Shown here: positions 1 through 6,544 of the stretch, piece by piece
Numbering within the stretch: the first letter of the stretch is position 1
How the letters are laid out: each line of letters begins with the position of its first letter
NCBI GenBank assembly: GCA_018648945.1
Contig: JABGQJ010000381.1
Span: 1-7,409 of the forward strand
Direction: 5' to 3'
Length of the DNA: 7,409 nt
Source of the DNA: Victivallales bacterium
GTDB taxonomy: Bacteria > Verrucomicrobiota > Lentisphaeria > Oligosphaerales > Lenti-02
Notes under the pieces: generated by a model
Told to the model about the DNA's origin: nothing
Seen by the model: only the letters and a program-made list of their open reading frames with translations
Databases searched by the model: none
Made by a program: the position numbers and the translations under genes

Positions 1-371
1 GTCTGGTCCTCCGTGAAGGTCCGGCCGTCGCTCCCTGTGCTGAGCAGGTGATTGACCTTGCGGTAGCGGTGGCGGTCGTGGGAGCTGAACCAGAAGATGT
101 GGGCCTGCCCCGCGTGGACCATCATCGACGGCGCCCAGGCCGACTGGCCGGAGAGCTGTTTCAGGACTTCCGGCTGCGACCAGGTCGCTCCGTCGTCGTC
201 GCTGCGGATCGCGGCGACCACGTTGCGCAGATCTCCGTCGCTCCCGCCACCAGTGAAGAGTGCACAGCAGAGGGACTCGTCCGGAAGCCGCCTCAACAGC
301 GGCTCGCGCAGCCAGGTGAAGGTGTCGTTGACCTGGAAGATCTGCTGGGTTCGTTCCGTCTGAGCCGTCAT
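1..371 (-). CDS. Sialidase-like BNR/Asp-box protein, partial (C-terminus beyond left edge)
   Basis: The first 123 codons of a minus-strand gene are present; the frame is still open at the window edge. Residues 57-64 (SDDDGATW) fit the Asp-box pattern S-x-D-x-G-x-T-W of bacterial sialidases and other six-bladed beta-propellers. A degenerate second box, ending in DGRTF, lies near residues 112-119. The opening stretch EPLLRRLPDESL (about 23-34) resembles the first propeller strand with its Arg-rich RIP-like motif. Family members of this kind hydrolyse terminal sialic acids or only share the fold, and the catalytic Asp, Tyr and Glu cannot be checked here because most of the protein is missing. 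There is no signal peptide, so a cytoplasmic location is predicted. The ATG at 371 is supported by GAGGA 4 nt upstream and GGGAG 10 nt upstream. The gene follows the pilin-like gene by 28 nt on the same strand and is probably cotranscribed with it. A non-sialidase BNR-repeat protein is the main alternative. Confidence 0.8.
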   Translation of the reverse strand, partial: MTAQTERTQQIFQVNDTFTWLREPLLRRLPDESLCCALFTGGGSDGDLRNVVAAIRSDDDGATWSQPEVLKQLSGQSAWAPSMMVHAGQAHIFWFSSHDRHRYRKVNHLLSTGSDGRTFTEDQ

Positions 372-399
372 CTTGTCCTCACTCCCTGGTGTTCCCGCT

Positions 400-951
400 C
401 TACAGTCTGCTGTCCCTGGGCGGGGGCTCTGCCTGTCCCGAGTTCTTGTACCATTCCTTCCCCCTGAACAACTTGGCGTGGCCGTCTGCGAAGAGGATGG
501 TGCCGCTACCGGGCAAGTGGGCCTCGTGGTTGCCCAGCTTGTCGGTCACGATGCCGGTTTCCGATGCCTGCGTGCCTGGTGGGTTGTCCTCGGAATAGCC
601 GGGGTAGTACCAGTAGTCGGTCCGGAATGCACTGCGGTCGGCGAATGTGCTCATGGCCAACGGCACCTCCTTCCGGATGCAGGGGCAATGGAAGAGCTTA
701 GCATCATTCGGGATGCTGCCCTGCTCCACCAAGGCGTAGAGATCGGGCGGAAACTGGCCATCGTTGTCGCTTGCGTAGATGACGATCGCAGTCCCGATCA
801 TCTTCAGGTTCGACACACATGCGAAGTGGTAGCCGGGCGGGTGTGAGCCTGAAGGGAAGAGGAGCCCCCACACCACGACGGATATCAGCACCACGATCAG
901 TATGGTGAGAGGCGACAGGCTTCGCTTCTTGGGTTCACTGTCCTCGTCCAT
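400..951 (-). CDS. Membrane-anchored pilin-like protein with H-X9-DG-type C-terminus
   Basis: This 183-residue protein has a short charged N-terminus (MDEDSEPKKR), one hydrophobic segment at about residues 15-31, and then an exported soluble part. CVSNLKMIGTAIVIYASDND (45-64), followed by GQFPPDL, matches the conserved core of planctomycete DUF1559/type II secretion pseudopilin-like proteins (usually C-x-SNLKQIG-A-x-x-Y-x-x-D-x-x-G-x-x-P). LFHCPC (86-91) matches the usual F-x-CP. H145 followed by ILFADGH (151-158) is the H-X9-DG motif, here with ten residues between His and Asp. Such proteins are thought to be pseudopilin relatives at the cell envelope; their function is unsettled. The GFTLIE prepilin cleavage motif is absent, and so is the A-x-x-KAR helix that normally links the membrane segment to the core. 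It may therefore be a fixed membrane anchor rather than a processed pilin. The start is fixed by AGGAG at a 6-nt spacing. It leads a probable two-gene unit with the downstream sialidase-like gene. Confidence 0.77.
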   Translation of the reverse strand: MDEDSEPKKRSLSPLTILIVVLISVVVWGLLFPSGSHPPGYHFACVSNLKMIGTAIVIYASDNDGQFPPDLYALVEQGSIPNDAKLFHCPCIRKEVPLAMSTFADRSAFRTDYWYYPGYSEDNPPGTQASETGIVTDKLGNHEAHLPGSGTILFADGHAKLFRGKEWYKNSGQAEPPPRDSRL

Positions 952-957
952 GGCAAA

Positions 958-962
958 CTCCT
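958..962 (-). promoter_or_regulatory. Shine-Dalgarno site AGGAG for the pilin-like gene
   Basis: Read on the minus strand, AGGAG lies 6 nt before the ATG at 951. It is a near-ideal site and settles the start of this gene. Confidence 0.75.
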
Positions 963-1046
963 AACATGCGTTCATGGCCAGAGACACGATCTTCGGTACT
1001 GCGGGGACCTCGGCAACCGGGTTCTGGACATGCCTTCCTTGTCTGG

Positions 1047-1075
1047 ATTGTACGGTGCGAACGGTTGCCACACAA
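1047..1075 (-). promoter_or_regulatory. Candidate sigma70-type promoter for the leftward operon
   Basis: On the minus strand, TTGTGT (1075-1070) and TACAAT (1052-1047) are separated by 17 nt. The -10 matches TATAAT at five of six positions, and the -35 matches TTGACA at three of six. It would leave a leader of about 90 nt before the pilin-like start at 951. This is a pattern match only, and such matches also arise by chance. Confidence 0.3.
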
Positions 1076-1130
1076 ACCCGAGCCGCCCCGGACCGAGCAG
1101 CAGACTCTCTCCGGCGTGACACACTCGTGC

Positions 1131-1164
1131 GTTGTCGGCGTACTACTACAGTGAACGCCGCAAC
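1131..1164. other. Stem-loop with 10 bp stem in the divergent intergenic region
   Basis: GTTG (1131-1134) and CGGCGT (1136-1141) pair with ACGCCG (1155-1160) and CAAC (1161-1164). The result is a ten-pair stem interrupted by one bulged T at 1135, with a 13-nt loop. On the plus strand it is followed by a loosely T-rich stretch, CATTTCTTTGG (1168-1178), which is only weakly terminator-like because the T run is broken and begins about five bases after the stem. No gene ends just upstream on that strand. It could be a transcript insulator between the divergent units, the end of a small RNA, or an operator-like structure. Confidence 0.4.
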
Positions 1165-1209
1165 CTGCATTTCTTTGGTTTGCCCACCTTCTGGATCGAG
1201 ACGACATAG

Positions 1210-1237
1210 TGCATACCATGAGTTTTTCATGTATAGT
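1210..1237 (+). promoter_or_regulatory. Candidate promoter with overlapping inverted repeat for the rightward operon
   Basis: TATAGT (1232-1237) matches the -10 consensus at five of six positions. The best -35 is weak: TGCATA (1210-1215) at 16-nt spacing, three of six matches. Between them lies a perfect inverted repeat, CATGA-GTTTT-TCATG (1217-1231). It extends to 8 bp with ATA (1213-1215) pairing TAT (1232-1234) if one base bulges. Transcription from here would begin near 1244, after the two most upstream ATGs (1209 and 1218) and essentially at the third (1245), which agrees with the later start chosen for the DUF1549/DUF1553 gene. A repressor or activator site is possible but not shown. 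Confidence 0.28.
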
Positions 1238-1291
1238 CAATTCCATGGCTCTTCGGTACAGGTACTTCCGGCGTGGATCCGTGTGCTCCAT

Positions 1292-1295
1292 GGAG
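1292..1295 (+). promoter_or_regulatory. Ribosome binding site GGAG for the DUF1549/DUF1553 gene
   Basis: GGAG lies 12 nt before the ATG at 1308, slightly further than usual. It would be too close to serve the ATG at 1296. No comparable site precedes the earlier in-frame ATGs at 1209, 1218 and 1245. The ATG at 1290 has only a weak GGAT upstream and remains the second choice. Confidence 0.45.
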
Positions 1296-1307
1296 ATGCT
1301 GCATAGC

Positions 1308-2864
1308 ATGAGACTGGTTCTGTCAGCAGCAGTGGTTCTTCTGGTGGTCTCCGGCACCGTTGCGGCCGCCCCGCGCCCGTTCGAGAGCGAGACTTGGGCG
1401 GCGCCGGCGAACGGGGTGGACGCCCGGGTACTGGCGGCTCTGAAGGCAGAGGAGATCACGCCTGCCCAGCCGTGTTCGGATGCAGTGTTTGTTCGACGCG
1501 TGCATCTGGATGTCACTGGGGCGTTGCCCGAGCCCTCGGTTGTGGTCGAGTTTCTGGCGGATACGCGTCCGGACAAGCGGGCGCTGCTGATCGATGAGCT
1601 CCTGGCCGGGGAGGCGTTTGTCGACTACTGGACCCTCAAGTGGTGCGACCTTCTGCGGGTGAAGGCGGAGTTCCCCATCAATCTCTGGCCCAATGGGGTG
1701 CAAGCGTACCATCGCTGGATTCGGCAGGCGGTGAAGACGAATCTGCCCTATGACCAGTTTGCCCGGCAGTTGCTGACCGCCAGTGGCAGCAACTTCCGGG
1801 TGCCCCCCGTGAACTTCTACCGCGCCGTCCAGAGCCGCAAGCCGGATGGGCTGGCGGACGCTGTGGCGCTGACCCTCATGGGGACGCGTTTCGGCAAGTG
1901 GCCGGAGGCGCGGCGCAATGACATGGCCGCTTTCTTCTCGCGAGTGGAGTTCAAGCCCACGGACGAGTGGAAGGAGCAGATCATCCAGTGCAGCGTGGCC
2001 AAGACGGAGGCGTTCGACGCCGTGTTCCCGGATGGCACCAAGGTGCGAATTGCGGCGGGCAGCGATCCCCGAGTGGTCTTTGCCGACTGGCTGATCACCC
2101 CCGAGAACCCGTGGTTCGCGCGCAGCATAAGCAACCGGGTCTGGGCCTGGCTGCTGGGTCGGGGCATCATCCATGAGTCGGACGATATCCGCCCGGACAA
2201 CCCGGCCACGAATCCAGAGCTGCTGCGCTATCTGGAGCAGGAGCTGGTCGGAGCCAAGTACGACCTGAGACATCTGTTCCGGTTGATCCTCAACTCCCGC
2301 ACCTACCAGCAGTCACCGGTTCCGCGGAGCGTTCATCCCGCTGCCGAGGCCATGTTTGCCTGCTACCCGGTGCGGCGACTCGACGCGGAGGTGTTGATCG
2401 ACGCTCTCTACTGGGTGGGTGGCAGCAAGGAGAGATACGAGAGTCGGGTCCCGGAACCGTTCACTTGGATCCCGATGGAGCAGCGAACGATCGCGTTGGC
2501 GGACGGCAGCATCACCAGCAACTTCCTGCAGATGTTTGGGCGCCCGTCGCGAGACACAGGGCGGGAATCGGAACGCAACAGCAAGATGAGTGACGGGCAG
2601 CGGCTGTTCATGCTGAATTCCACCGACGTCTACAAGCGGATCACCGAGAGCGTTCGCCTGCGCCGGGTTGCCCTCGCCGCCGGTGCGGATCGCACGAAAC
2701 TGATCCAAGGGGTCTATCTCACCTTGCTGTCGCGCGAGCCCACGGCGGCCGAGATGAGCAAGGCTGACGGCTACTGGGAGAGCTCGAAGCTGAGCCCGAA
2801 CCAAGCGACCACCGACCTTGCTTGGGCACTCATCAATAGCATGGAATTCCTGTACCGGCACTGA
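1308..2864 (+). CDS. Short DUF1549/DUF1553 (planctomycete PSD1-type) secreted protein
   Basis: The 518-residue product begins with a Sec signal peptide (hydrophobic core about 3-16, likely cleavage after the Ala run near 19-21). DUF1549 spans about 35-225, with the hallmark FVRRVHLDVTGALPEP (61-76) and DKRALLIDELLAGEAF (89-104). DUF1553 spans about 252-490, with DWLITPENPWFARSISNRVW (260-279), GRGIIHESDDIRPDNPATNP (284-303), DLRHLFRLILNSRTYQQSP (319-337), RRLDAEVLIDAL (356-367) and ERNSKMSDGQRLFMLNS (422-438). The role of the family is not established; it is exported and typically sits beside DUF1501 genes. This is a short form: there is no N-terminal cytochrome c (PSCyt1) domain. The cysteine motif that usually follows L-x-L-G-x-R in DUF1549 is replaced by GKWPEARRNDMAAFF (196-210), and the C-x-C-ER motif of DUF1553 reads GRESER (418-423). 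First gene of a four-gene operon. The start at 1308 (or 1290) is preferred over the longest frame because it puts the signal peptide at the N-terminus. Confidence 0.94.
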   Translation: MRLVLSAAVVLLVVSGTVAAAPRPFESETWAAPANGVDARVLAALKAEEITPAQPCSDAVFVRRVHLDVTGALPEPSVVVEFLADTRPDKRALLIDELLAGEAFVDYWTLKWCDLLRVKAEFPINLWPNGVQAYHRWIRQAVKTNLPYDQFARQLLTASGSNFRVPPVNFYRAVQSRKPDGLADAVALTLMGTRFGKWPEARRNDMAAFFSRVEFKPTDEWKEQIIQCSVAKTEAFDAVFPDGTKVRIAAGSDPRVVFADWLITPENPWFARSISNRVWAWLLGRGIIHESDDIRPDNPATNPELLRYLEQELVGAKYDLRHLFRLILNSRTYQQSPVPRSVHPAAEAMFACYPVRRLDAEVLIDALYWVGGSKERYESRVPEPFTWIPMEQRTIALADGSITSNFLQMFGRPSRDTGRESERNSKMSDGQRLFMLNSTDVYKRITESVRLRRVALAAGADRTKLIQGVYLTLLSREPTAAEMSKADGYWESSKLSPNQATTDLAWALINSMEFLYRH

Positions 2865-2893
2865 TCCGGGCAGAGCAACAGGGAACACGAACG

Positions 2894-4228
2894 ATGAACG
2901 AGACGCACACGAAGCCAAGCATGTCCCGCCGCACGGCGCTGAAGTGCCTGCTGTCGGGCGCCGCCGGACTCTCCCTCGCGGATCGCAATGCGGCCCTCGC
3001 GGCGGTGGCCAAGCCGCCGGCCACGGCCAAGGCGGTGATCCAGATCTGGATGTGGGGTGGCCCCCCCCATCTCGATACGTTCGATCCCAAGCCGGGCGCG
3101 GGGCGGGACTACTGCGGTCCCTTCACGTCGCCCATCGACACCAACGTGCCGGGGATCCAGGTCGGGCAACTGCTGCCGCGTCTGGCCCAGCACGCGGACA
3201 AGTACTCCATCATCCGCAGCATGACCCATGGCGTGAACGGTCACGAGACGGCGTCCTACATCGTCCAGACCGGGCATCGTCCCGGTGGCCGTTTGGTCTT
3301 CCCGTCCCTCGGCGCCATCGTCTCGAAGTTCAAGGGGTATGACGCTGGCTACACCAGTCTGATCCCTCCCTATGTGGTACTGACGCGAGCCCAGGGGCGG
3401 TTCGATGAAGCCGGTTTCCTGGGCTCCCGCTACAAGCCCTTCGTCACGGGCGGCGATCCCAATGCCAGGCGCTTCGCGGTGGAGGGCGTGGTCTCGGGGA
3501 ACATCACGGAAGAACGTCAAGGCACTCGCCGCGAACTGCTGCACTCCCTTGACGCGCTCAAACGTGCCATACCCAACCATCCGGCTGCAGAGCGGTTGGC
3601 GACTACTGAAGGGAAGGCCTACGAGATGATCCTTGGCGACGCGGGGAAGCTCTTCGATCTCTCCACCGAGGACAGCGCGCTGCGGGCACGCTATGGACGA
3701 AACACCTTCGGTCAGTCTTGTCTGATGGCGCGGCGTCTGGTGGGAGCGGGGGTGCCCTTCGTGACCATCAACTATGGGGGCTGGGACACGCACAAACAGC
3801 ACTTCCAGGCCATGCGCCGGAAGCTGCCGCAGATGGATGCCGGCATGGCGACCTTGCTAGAGGATCTGGACAGCCACGGTCTGTTGGACAGCACGGTGGT
3901 TTGGTGGAGCGGCGAGTTTGGGGCCAGTCCGAAGGTGGCCTGGCCCGCGCCCTGGAATGGCGGGCGCCACCACTTTGGGCGATGCTTCTCGGCGGTGCTG
4001 GCGGGTGGTGGTTTCAAGGGCGGCAAAGTCGTTGGCGCATCCGATGCCACCGGGGAAAATGTGGCCGAACGCCCGGTGTATCCGCCTGACGTTCTCGGCA
4101 GTATCTGTGAACGGATGGGCATCGATCCCGATGCCTCGCTGCCCAATTCGCGGGGCATGGATCTGACCGTCATGCCTTCCGGCGAAGAGTTTGGCAAGGG
4201 CGTCGGCCGCCTGAAGGAGATCGTGTAG
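2894..4228 (+). CDS. DUF1501 protein, Tat-exported, alkaline phosphatase/sulfatase clan
   Basis: The 444-residue protein has a twin-arginine signal, SRRTALKCLL (11-20), followed by a hydrophobic stretch, so it is probably exported folded, perhaps with bound metal. DUF1501 covers almost all of the rest: GGPPHLDTFDPKP (55-67), VPGIQVGQLLPRLAQHADK (85-103), IIRSMTHGVNGHETASY (106-122), GGWDTH (295-300), GEFGASPK (340-347, usually GEFGRTPK), GGRHHFGRCFSAVLAGGGFK (356-375) and a closing PPDVLGSICERMGID (397-411). DUF1501 belongs to the alkaline phosphatase/sulfatase fold. The conserved Asp, His and Glu in these motifs are plausible metal ligands, but the substrate of the family is unknown. The gene follows DUF1549/DUF1553 by 29 nt, the usual pairing. 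AGGGA lies 9 nt before the chosen ATG; the ATG at 2921 would place the twin arginines at positions 3-4 but lacks a clear ribosome binding site. A C8 run (3061-3068) lies in the coding frame, which is intact. Confidence 0.95.
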   Translation: MNETHTKPSMSRRTALKCLLSGAAGLSLADRNAALAAVAKPPATAKAVIQIWMWGGPPHLDTFDPKPGAGRDYCGPFTSPIDTNVPGIQVGQLLPRLAQHADKYSIIRSMTHGVNGHETASYIVQTGHRPGGRLVFPSLGAIVSKFKGYDAGYTSLIPPYVVLTRAQGRFDEAGFLGSRYKPFVTGGDPNARRFAVEGVVSGNITEERQGTRRELLHSLDALKRAIPNHPAAERLATTEGKAYEMILGDAGKLFDLSTEDSALRARYGRNTFGQSCLMARRLVGAGVPFVTINYGGWDTHKQHFQAMRRKLPQMDAGMATLLEDLDSHGLLDSTVVWWSGEFGASPKVAWPAPWNGGRHHFGRCFSAVLAGGGFKGGKVVGASDATGENVAERPVYPPDVLGSICERMGIDPDASLPNSRGMDLTVMPSGEEFGKGVGRLKEIV

Positions 4229-4232
4229 CCCC

Positions 4233-6533
4233 ATGCGAGCTGCCCCGAGACATTGTGGTTGTGGATCGACGCTTCTGATTGCCATCCTGTTGACGATGGC
4301 CTGGACGCAGCTCGGCGTTGCCGCGCCGCAACTCGGTTACGTGTATCCAGCCGGCGGCGCGCAGGGCACGACTTTCCGGGTCGAGGCGGGCGGACAGTCT
4401 CTGCGCAATGTCGATGGCGTGCGCGTCTCCGGGGCCGGGGTGCGTGCCGAGGTGGTGGAATACGTCCGCTCCATGGACAACGATGATATGCGGGACACCG
4501 AGCGCTTCCTCCGTGACCTGGTGATGCGCCGCTGGGTCGCGCGAGTCATGGACGAGGCGGCGAAGAAGAAGGATGGTCCGGCCCTGCCCGACCACCCGTG
4601 GTTGCGGGGGCTCGACGAGATGAGCCCGAACGAAGTGAGTCAGTTGCGAACCCGCCTCTTCGATCCCCGAAAACAGCCCAATGCCCAGCTTGCCGAGAAG
4701 GTGATTCTCGAGATCACCATCGCTCCGGGCGCGCCGCCGGGTGACCGGGAACTGAGGCTATTGGGGCCCAGCGGATTGAGTGCTCCCATCTGCTTCCAGG
4801 TGGGCCTGCTGCCGGAGCTGCGCGAGAATGAGTTCGCGGGCGGCCCGGCTGGTCGAGTGGTGGAGCCGCCGGCTATGCTCAATGGGCAGATCATGCCTGG
4901 CGAAGTGGACCGTATTCGACTGCGCGCCCGACAGGGGCAGAAGCTTGCGATCCGACTCCAGGCCCGACGGCTTATTCCGTACCTGGCGGACGCCGTTCCT
5001 GGCTGGTTCCAGGCGGTCATGTCCCTCCATGCGCCCAGTGGCGAGGAGGTGGCCTGGAGCGACGACTACCGTTTCGATCCCGATCCGGCGCTGTTCTACG
5101 ACGTGCCTGCAGACGGAGTCTACGATCTCGTGGTCCGTGACGCCATCTACCGGGGGCGGGATGACTTCGTCTATCGTATCGCCGTCGGCGAGTTCCCGCT
5201 TGTCACGCAGGCTTTCCCGCTTGGCGCACAAGTCGGGACTGCCGCAACCAGCACGGCTCAGGGCTGGAACATGCCCGCCACGGCTGTGTCTCTCGACACC
5301 CGCCCATCTGCCACTCCCATTCGGCAGGCGACGGTGGGGCTGGAGCAGGGATTCTGTAGCGAAGTTCGCTACGTCGTCGATGCCTGGCCCGAGGTGGCCG
5401 AGACCGAATCCGACCAGGCCCAGCAGGTGGCTTTCCCCCAGACAGTCAACGGTCGCATCGATCGGCCCGGTGACGTCGATGCGTTCCGTTTCGCCGGCCG
5501 GGCCGGTCAGGCCGTCGTGGCCGAAGTGCTGGCCCGTCGCCTCAACTCTCCCCTTGACTCCGTGCTGCGATTGGTTGATTCGGAGGGGGTTGAGGTGGCT
5601 GTGAACGATGACTACAAGGACCGCGAGATGGGTCTGGTCACCCACCAGGCCGACTCCCAGATCCTGCTCAAACTGCCCAAGGACGGGGCATACACGCTTT
5701 CTCTTTCGGATGCCCAGCGACAGGGCAGCGAGGCCCATGCCTACCGTCTGCGGATCAGGCCCGGGCAGCCCGACTTTGCCCTGCGGCTGGTTCCCTCCGC
5801 GATCAATGTGTCCGGCGGGGGCGCCGCATCGTGCACCGTCCATGTGCTGCGGAAGGAGGGCTTCAAGGGAGAGGTGAACGTAGCCCTAGTCGATGCCCCG
5901 GAGGGCTTCAAGCTGAGCAATACGAAGATCCCTGCCGACAAGGAGAAGGTCGTAATGAGACTCAGCGTGCCGCGAGGGGTCCCCCGGCAGGTGCTGGCGA
6001 TTCGGCTGGCAGGCCAAGCGAACGTGGGGGAGACGGAGATTCGTCGCGCGGTGGTGCCGGCGGAGGACATGATGCAGGCGTTCCTGTGGCGCTTTCTCGT
6101 TCCCCGGGAGGAGCTTCTGGTTGCGGTCACGGGCTCCAGACCCGTGCCGACCGTCTGGCGCCCGATCCTCTCCGGGACCACGCTCGCTCTTGCCACTCCC
6201 GTCCAGATTCCGTTGGGGGGAACTGCTCAGGTACGGATCGATGCCCCGCAGATGCTTCCGGACGGCGGCGGCACGCCCCTTTCGTCGGTGCGGTTTCAGA
6301 TTGCCAATCGGCCCCGGGGCGTGACGCTCCGGGACGCAACGGTGGTGCCCTCGGGCATCACTCTGACGTTGCAGGCGGATCGGAACATCGCCTGGAAGGG
6401 GGATGTCGCGAACGCCATCATTGAGGCGTCCATCGAGCCGAAGGCGGGCGCCGACGGTGACATGAAGGGGATTCCGAGTCGGGTGTCCCTTGGTGTCTTG
6501 CCAGCCATTCCCTTTGAGGTCGTGCAACAGTGA
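4233..6533 (+). CDS. Secreted multidomain beta-sandwich protein with two PPC-like domains
   Basis: The 766-residue product has a Sec signal peptide (hydrophobic about 13-24, cleavage near 31). It opens with QLGYVYPAGGAQGTTFRVEA (33-52), the TIG/IPT-like start of planctomycete PPC-domain proteins. A charged, probably helical insert (about 84-150) follows, and then IAPGAPPGDRELRLLGPSGL (163-182), which completes that domain. Two pre-peptidase C-terminal (PPC)-like beta-sandwiches follow: about 215-318 (NGQIMPGEVDRIRLRARQGQ ... DGVYDLVVRD) and about 404-508 (NGRIDRPGDVDAFRFAGRAG ... DGAYTLSLSD). The remainder (about 515-766) is further beta-sandwich, including EDMMQAFLWRFLVPREELLV (611-630). I see no protease or other catalytic motif; PPC domains in general are accessory or binding modules, so surface or substrate binding is an inference. 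The gene starts 4 nt after the DUF1501 stop. Its likely ribosome binding site, AAGGAG (4214-4219), lies inside that gene at a long 13-nt spacing, suggesting translational coupling. Confidence 0.88.
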   Translation: MRAAPRHCGCGSTLLIAILLTMAWTQLGVAAPQLGYVYPAGGAQGTTFRVEAGGQSLRNVDGVRVSGAGVRAEVVEYVRSMDNDDMRDTERFLRDLVMRRWVARVMDEAAKKKDGPALPDHPWLRGLDEMSPNEVSQLRTRLFDPRKQPNAQLAEKVILEITIAPGAPPGDRELRLLGPSGLSAPICFQVGLLPELRENEFAGGPAGRVVEPPAMLNGQIMPGEVDRIRLRARQGQKLAIRLQARRLIPYLADAVPGWFQAVMSLHAPSGEEVAWSDDYRFDPDPALFYDVPADGVYDLVVRDAIYRGRDDFVYRIAVGEFPLVTQAFPLGAQVGTAATSTAQGWNMPATAVSLDTRPSATPIRQATVGLEQGFCSEVRYVVDAWPEVAETESDQAQQVAFPQTVNGRIDRPGDVDAFRFAGRAGQAVVAEVLARRLNSPLDSVLRLVDSEGVEVAVNDDYKDREMGLVTHQADSQILLKLPKDGAYTLSLSDAQRQGSEAHAYRLRIRPGQPDFALRLVPSAINVSGGGAASCTVHVLRKEGFKGEVNVALVDAPEGFKLSNTKIPADKEKVVMRLSVPRGVPRQVLAIRLAGQANVGETEIRRAVVPAEDMMQAFLWRFLVPREELLVAVTGSRPVPTVWRPILSGTTLALATPVQIPLGGTAQVRIDAPQMLPDGGGTPLSSVRFQIANRPRGVTLRDATVVPSGITLTLQADRNIAWKGDVANAIIEASIEPKAGADGDMKGIPSRVSLGVLPAIPFEVVQQ

Positions 6534-6544
6534 AAGGTCATCCC

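Larger units (their letters stand above)
952..1307. other. Divergent intergenic region between the two operons
   Basis: About 356 nt separate the two divergent start codons. I find no convincing protein gene: open frames crossing it lack ribosome binding sites, recognisable motifs or sensible protein composition. It holds a candidate minus-strand promoter (1047-1075), a strong stem-loop (1131-1164) and a locally A+T-rich stretch (about 1204-1245) with a candidate plus-strand promoter and a short inverted repeat. Base composition is visibly less G+C-rich than in the flanking genes, as expected of a regulatory region. Confidence 0.7.

Noticed and set aside
1012..1069. 8-bp inverted repeat GGCAACCG/CGGTTGCC flanking the candidate minus-strand -10
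   Set aside because: The arms are 42 nt apart, and about one such pair is expected by chance in a region of this size.
1209..1307. N-terminal extension of the DUF1549/DUF1553 protein (ATG at 1209)
   Set aside because: It would bury the signal peptide 33 residues in, lacks a ribosome binding site, and overlaps the candidate promoter. The start at 1308, or second choice 1290, fits better.
935..1576. Minus-strand open frame of 213 codons crossing the divergent intergenic region
   Set aside because: It overlaps the start of the DUF1549/DUF1553 gene and of the pilin-like gene, its composition is Thr/Arg/Ser-rich with no recognisable fold, and no ribosome binding site was found.
1323..5843. Long antisense open frames of about 300-360 codons (minus strand 1323-2273, 2771-3802, 4758-5843)
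   Set aside because: They lie wholly opposite the well-supported exported genes, have Arg/Gly/His/Pro-rich composition typical of G+C-rich shadow frames, and show no ribosome binding site or recognisable motif.
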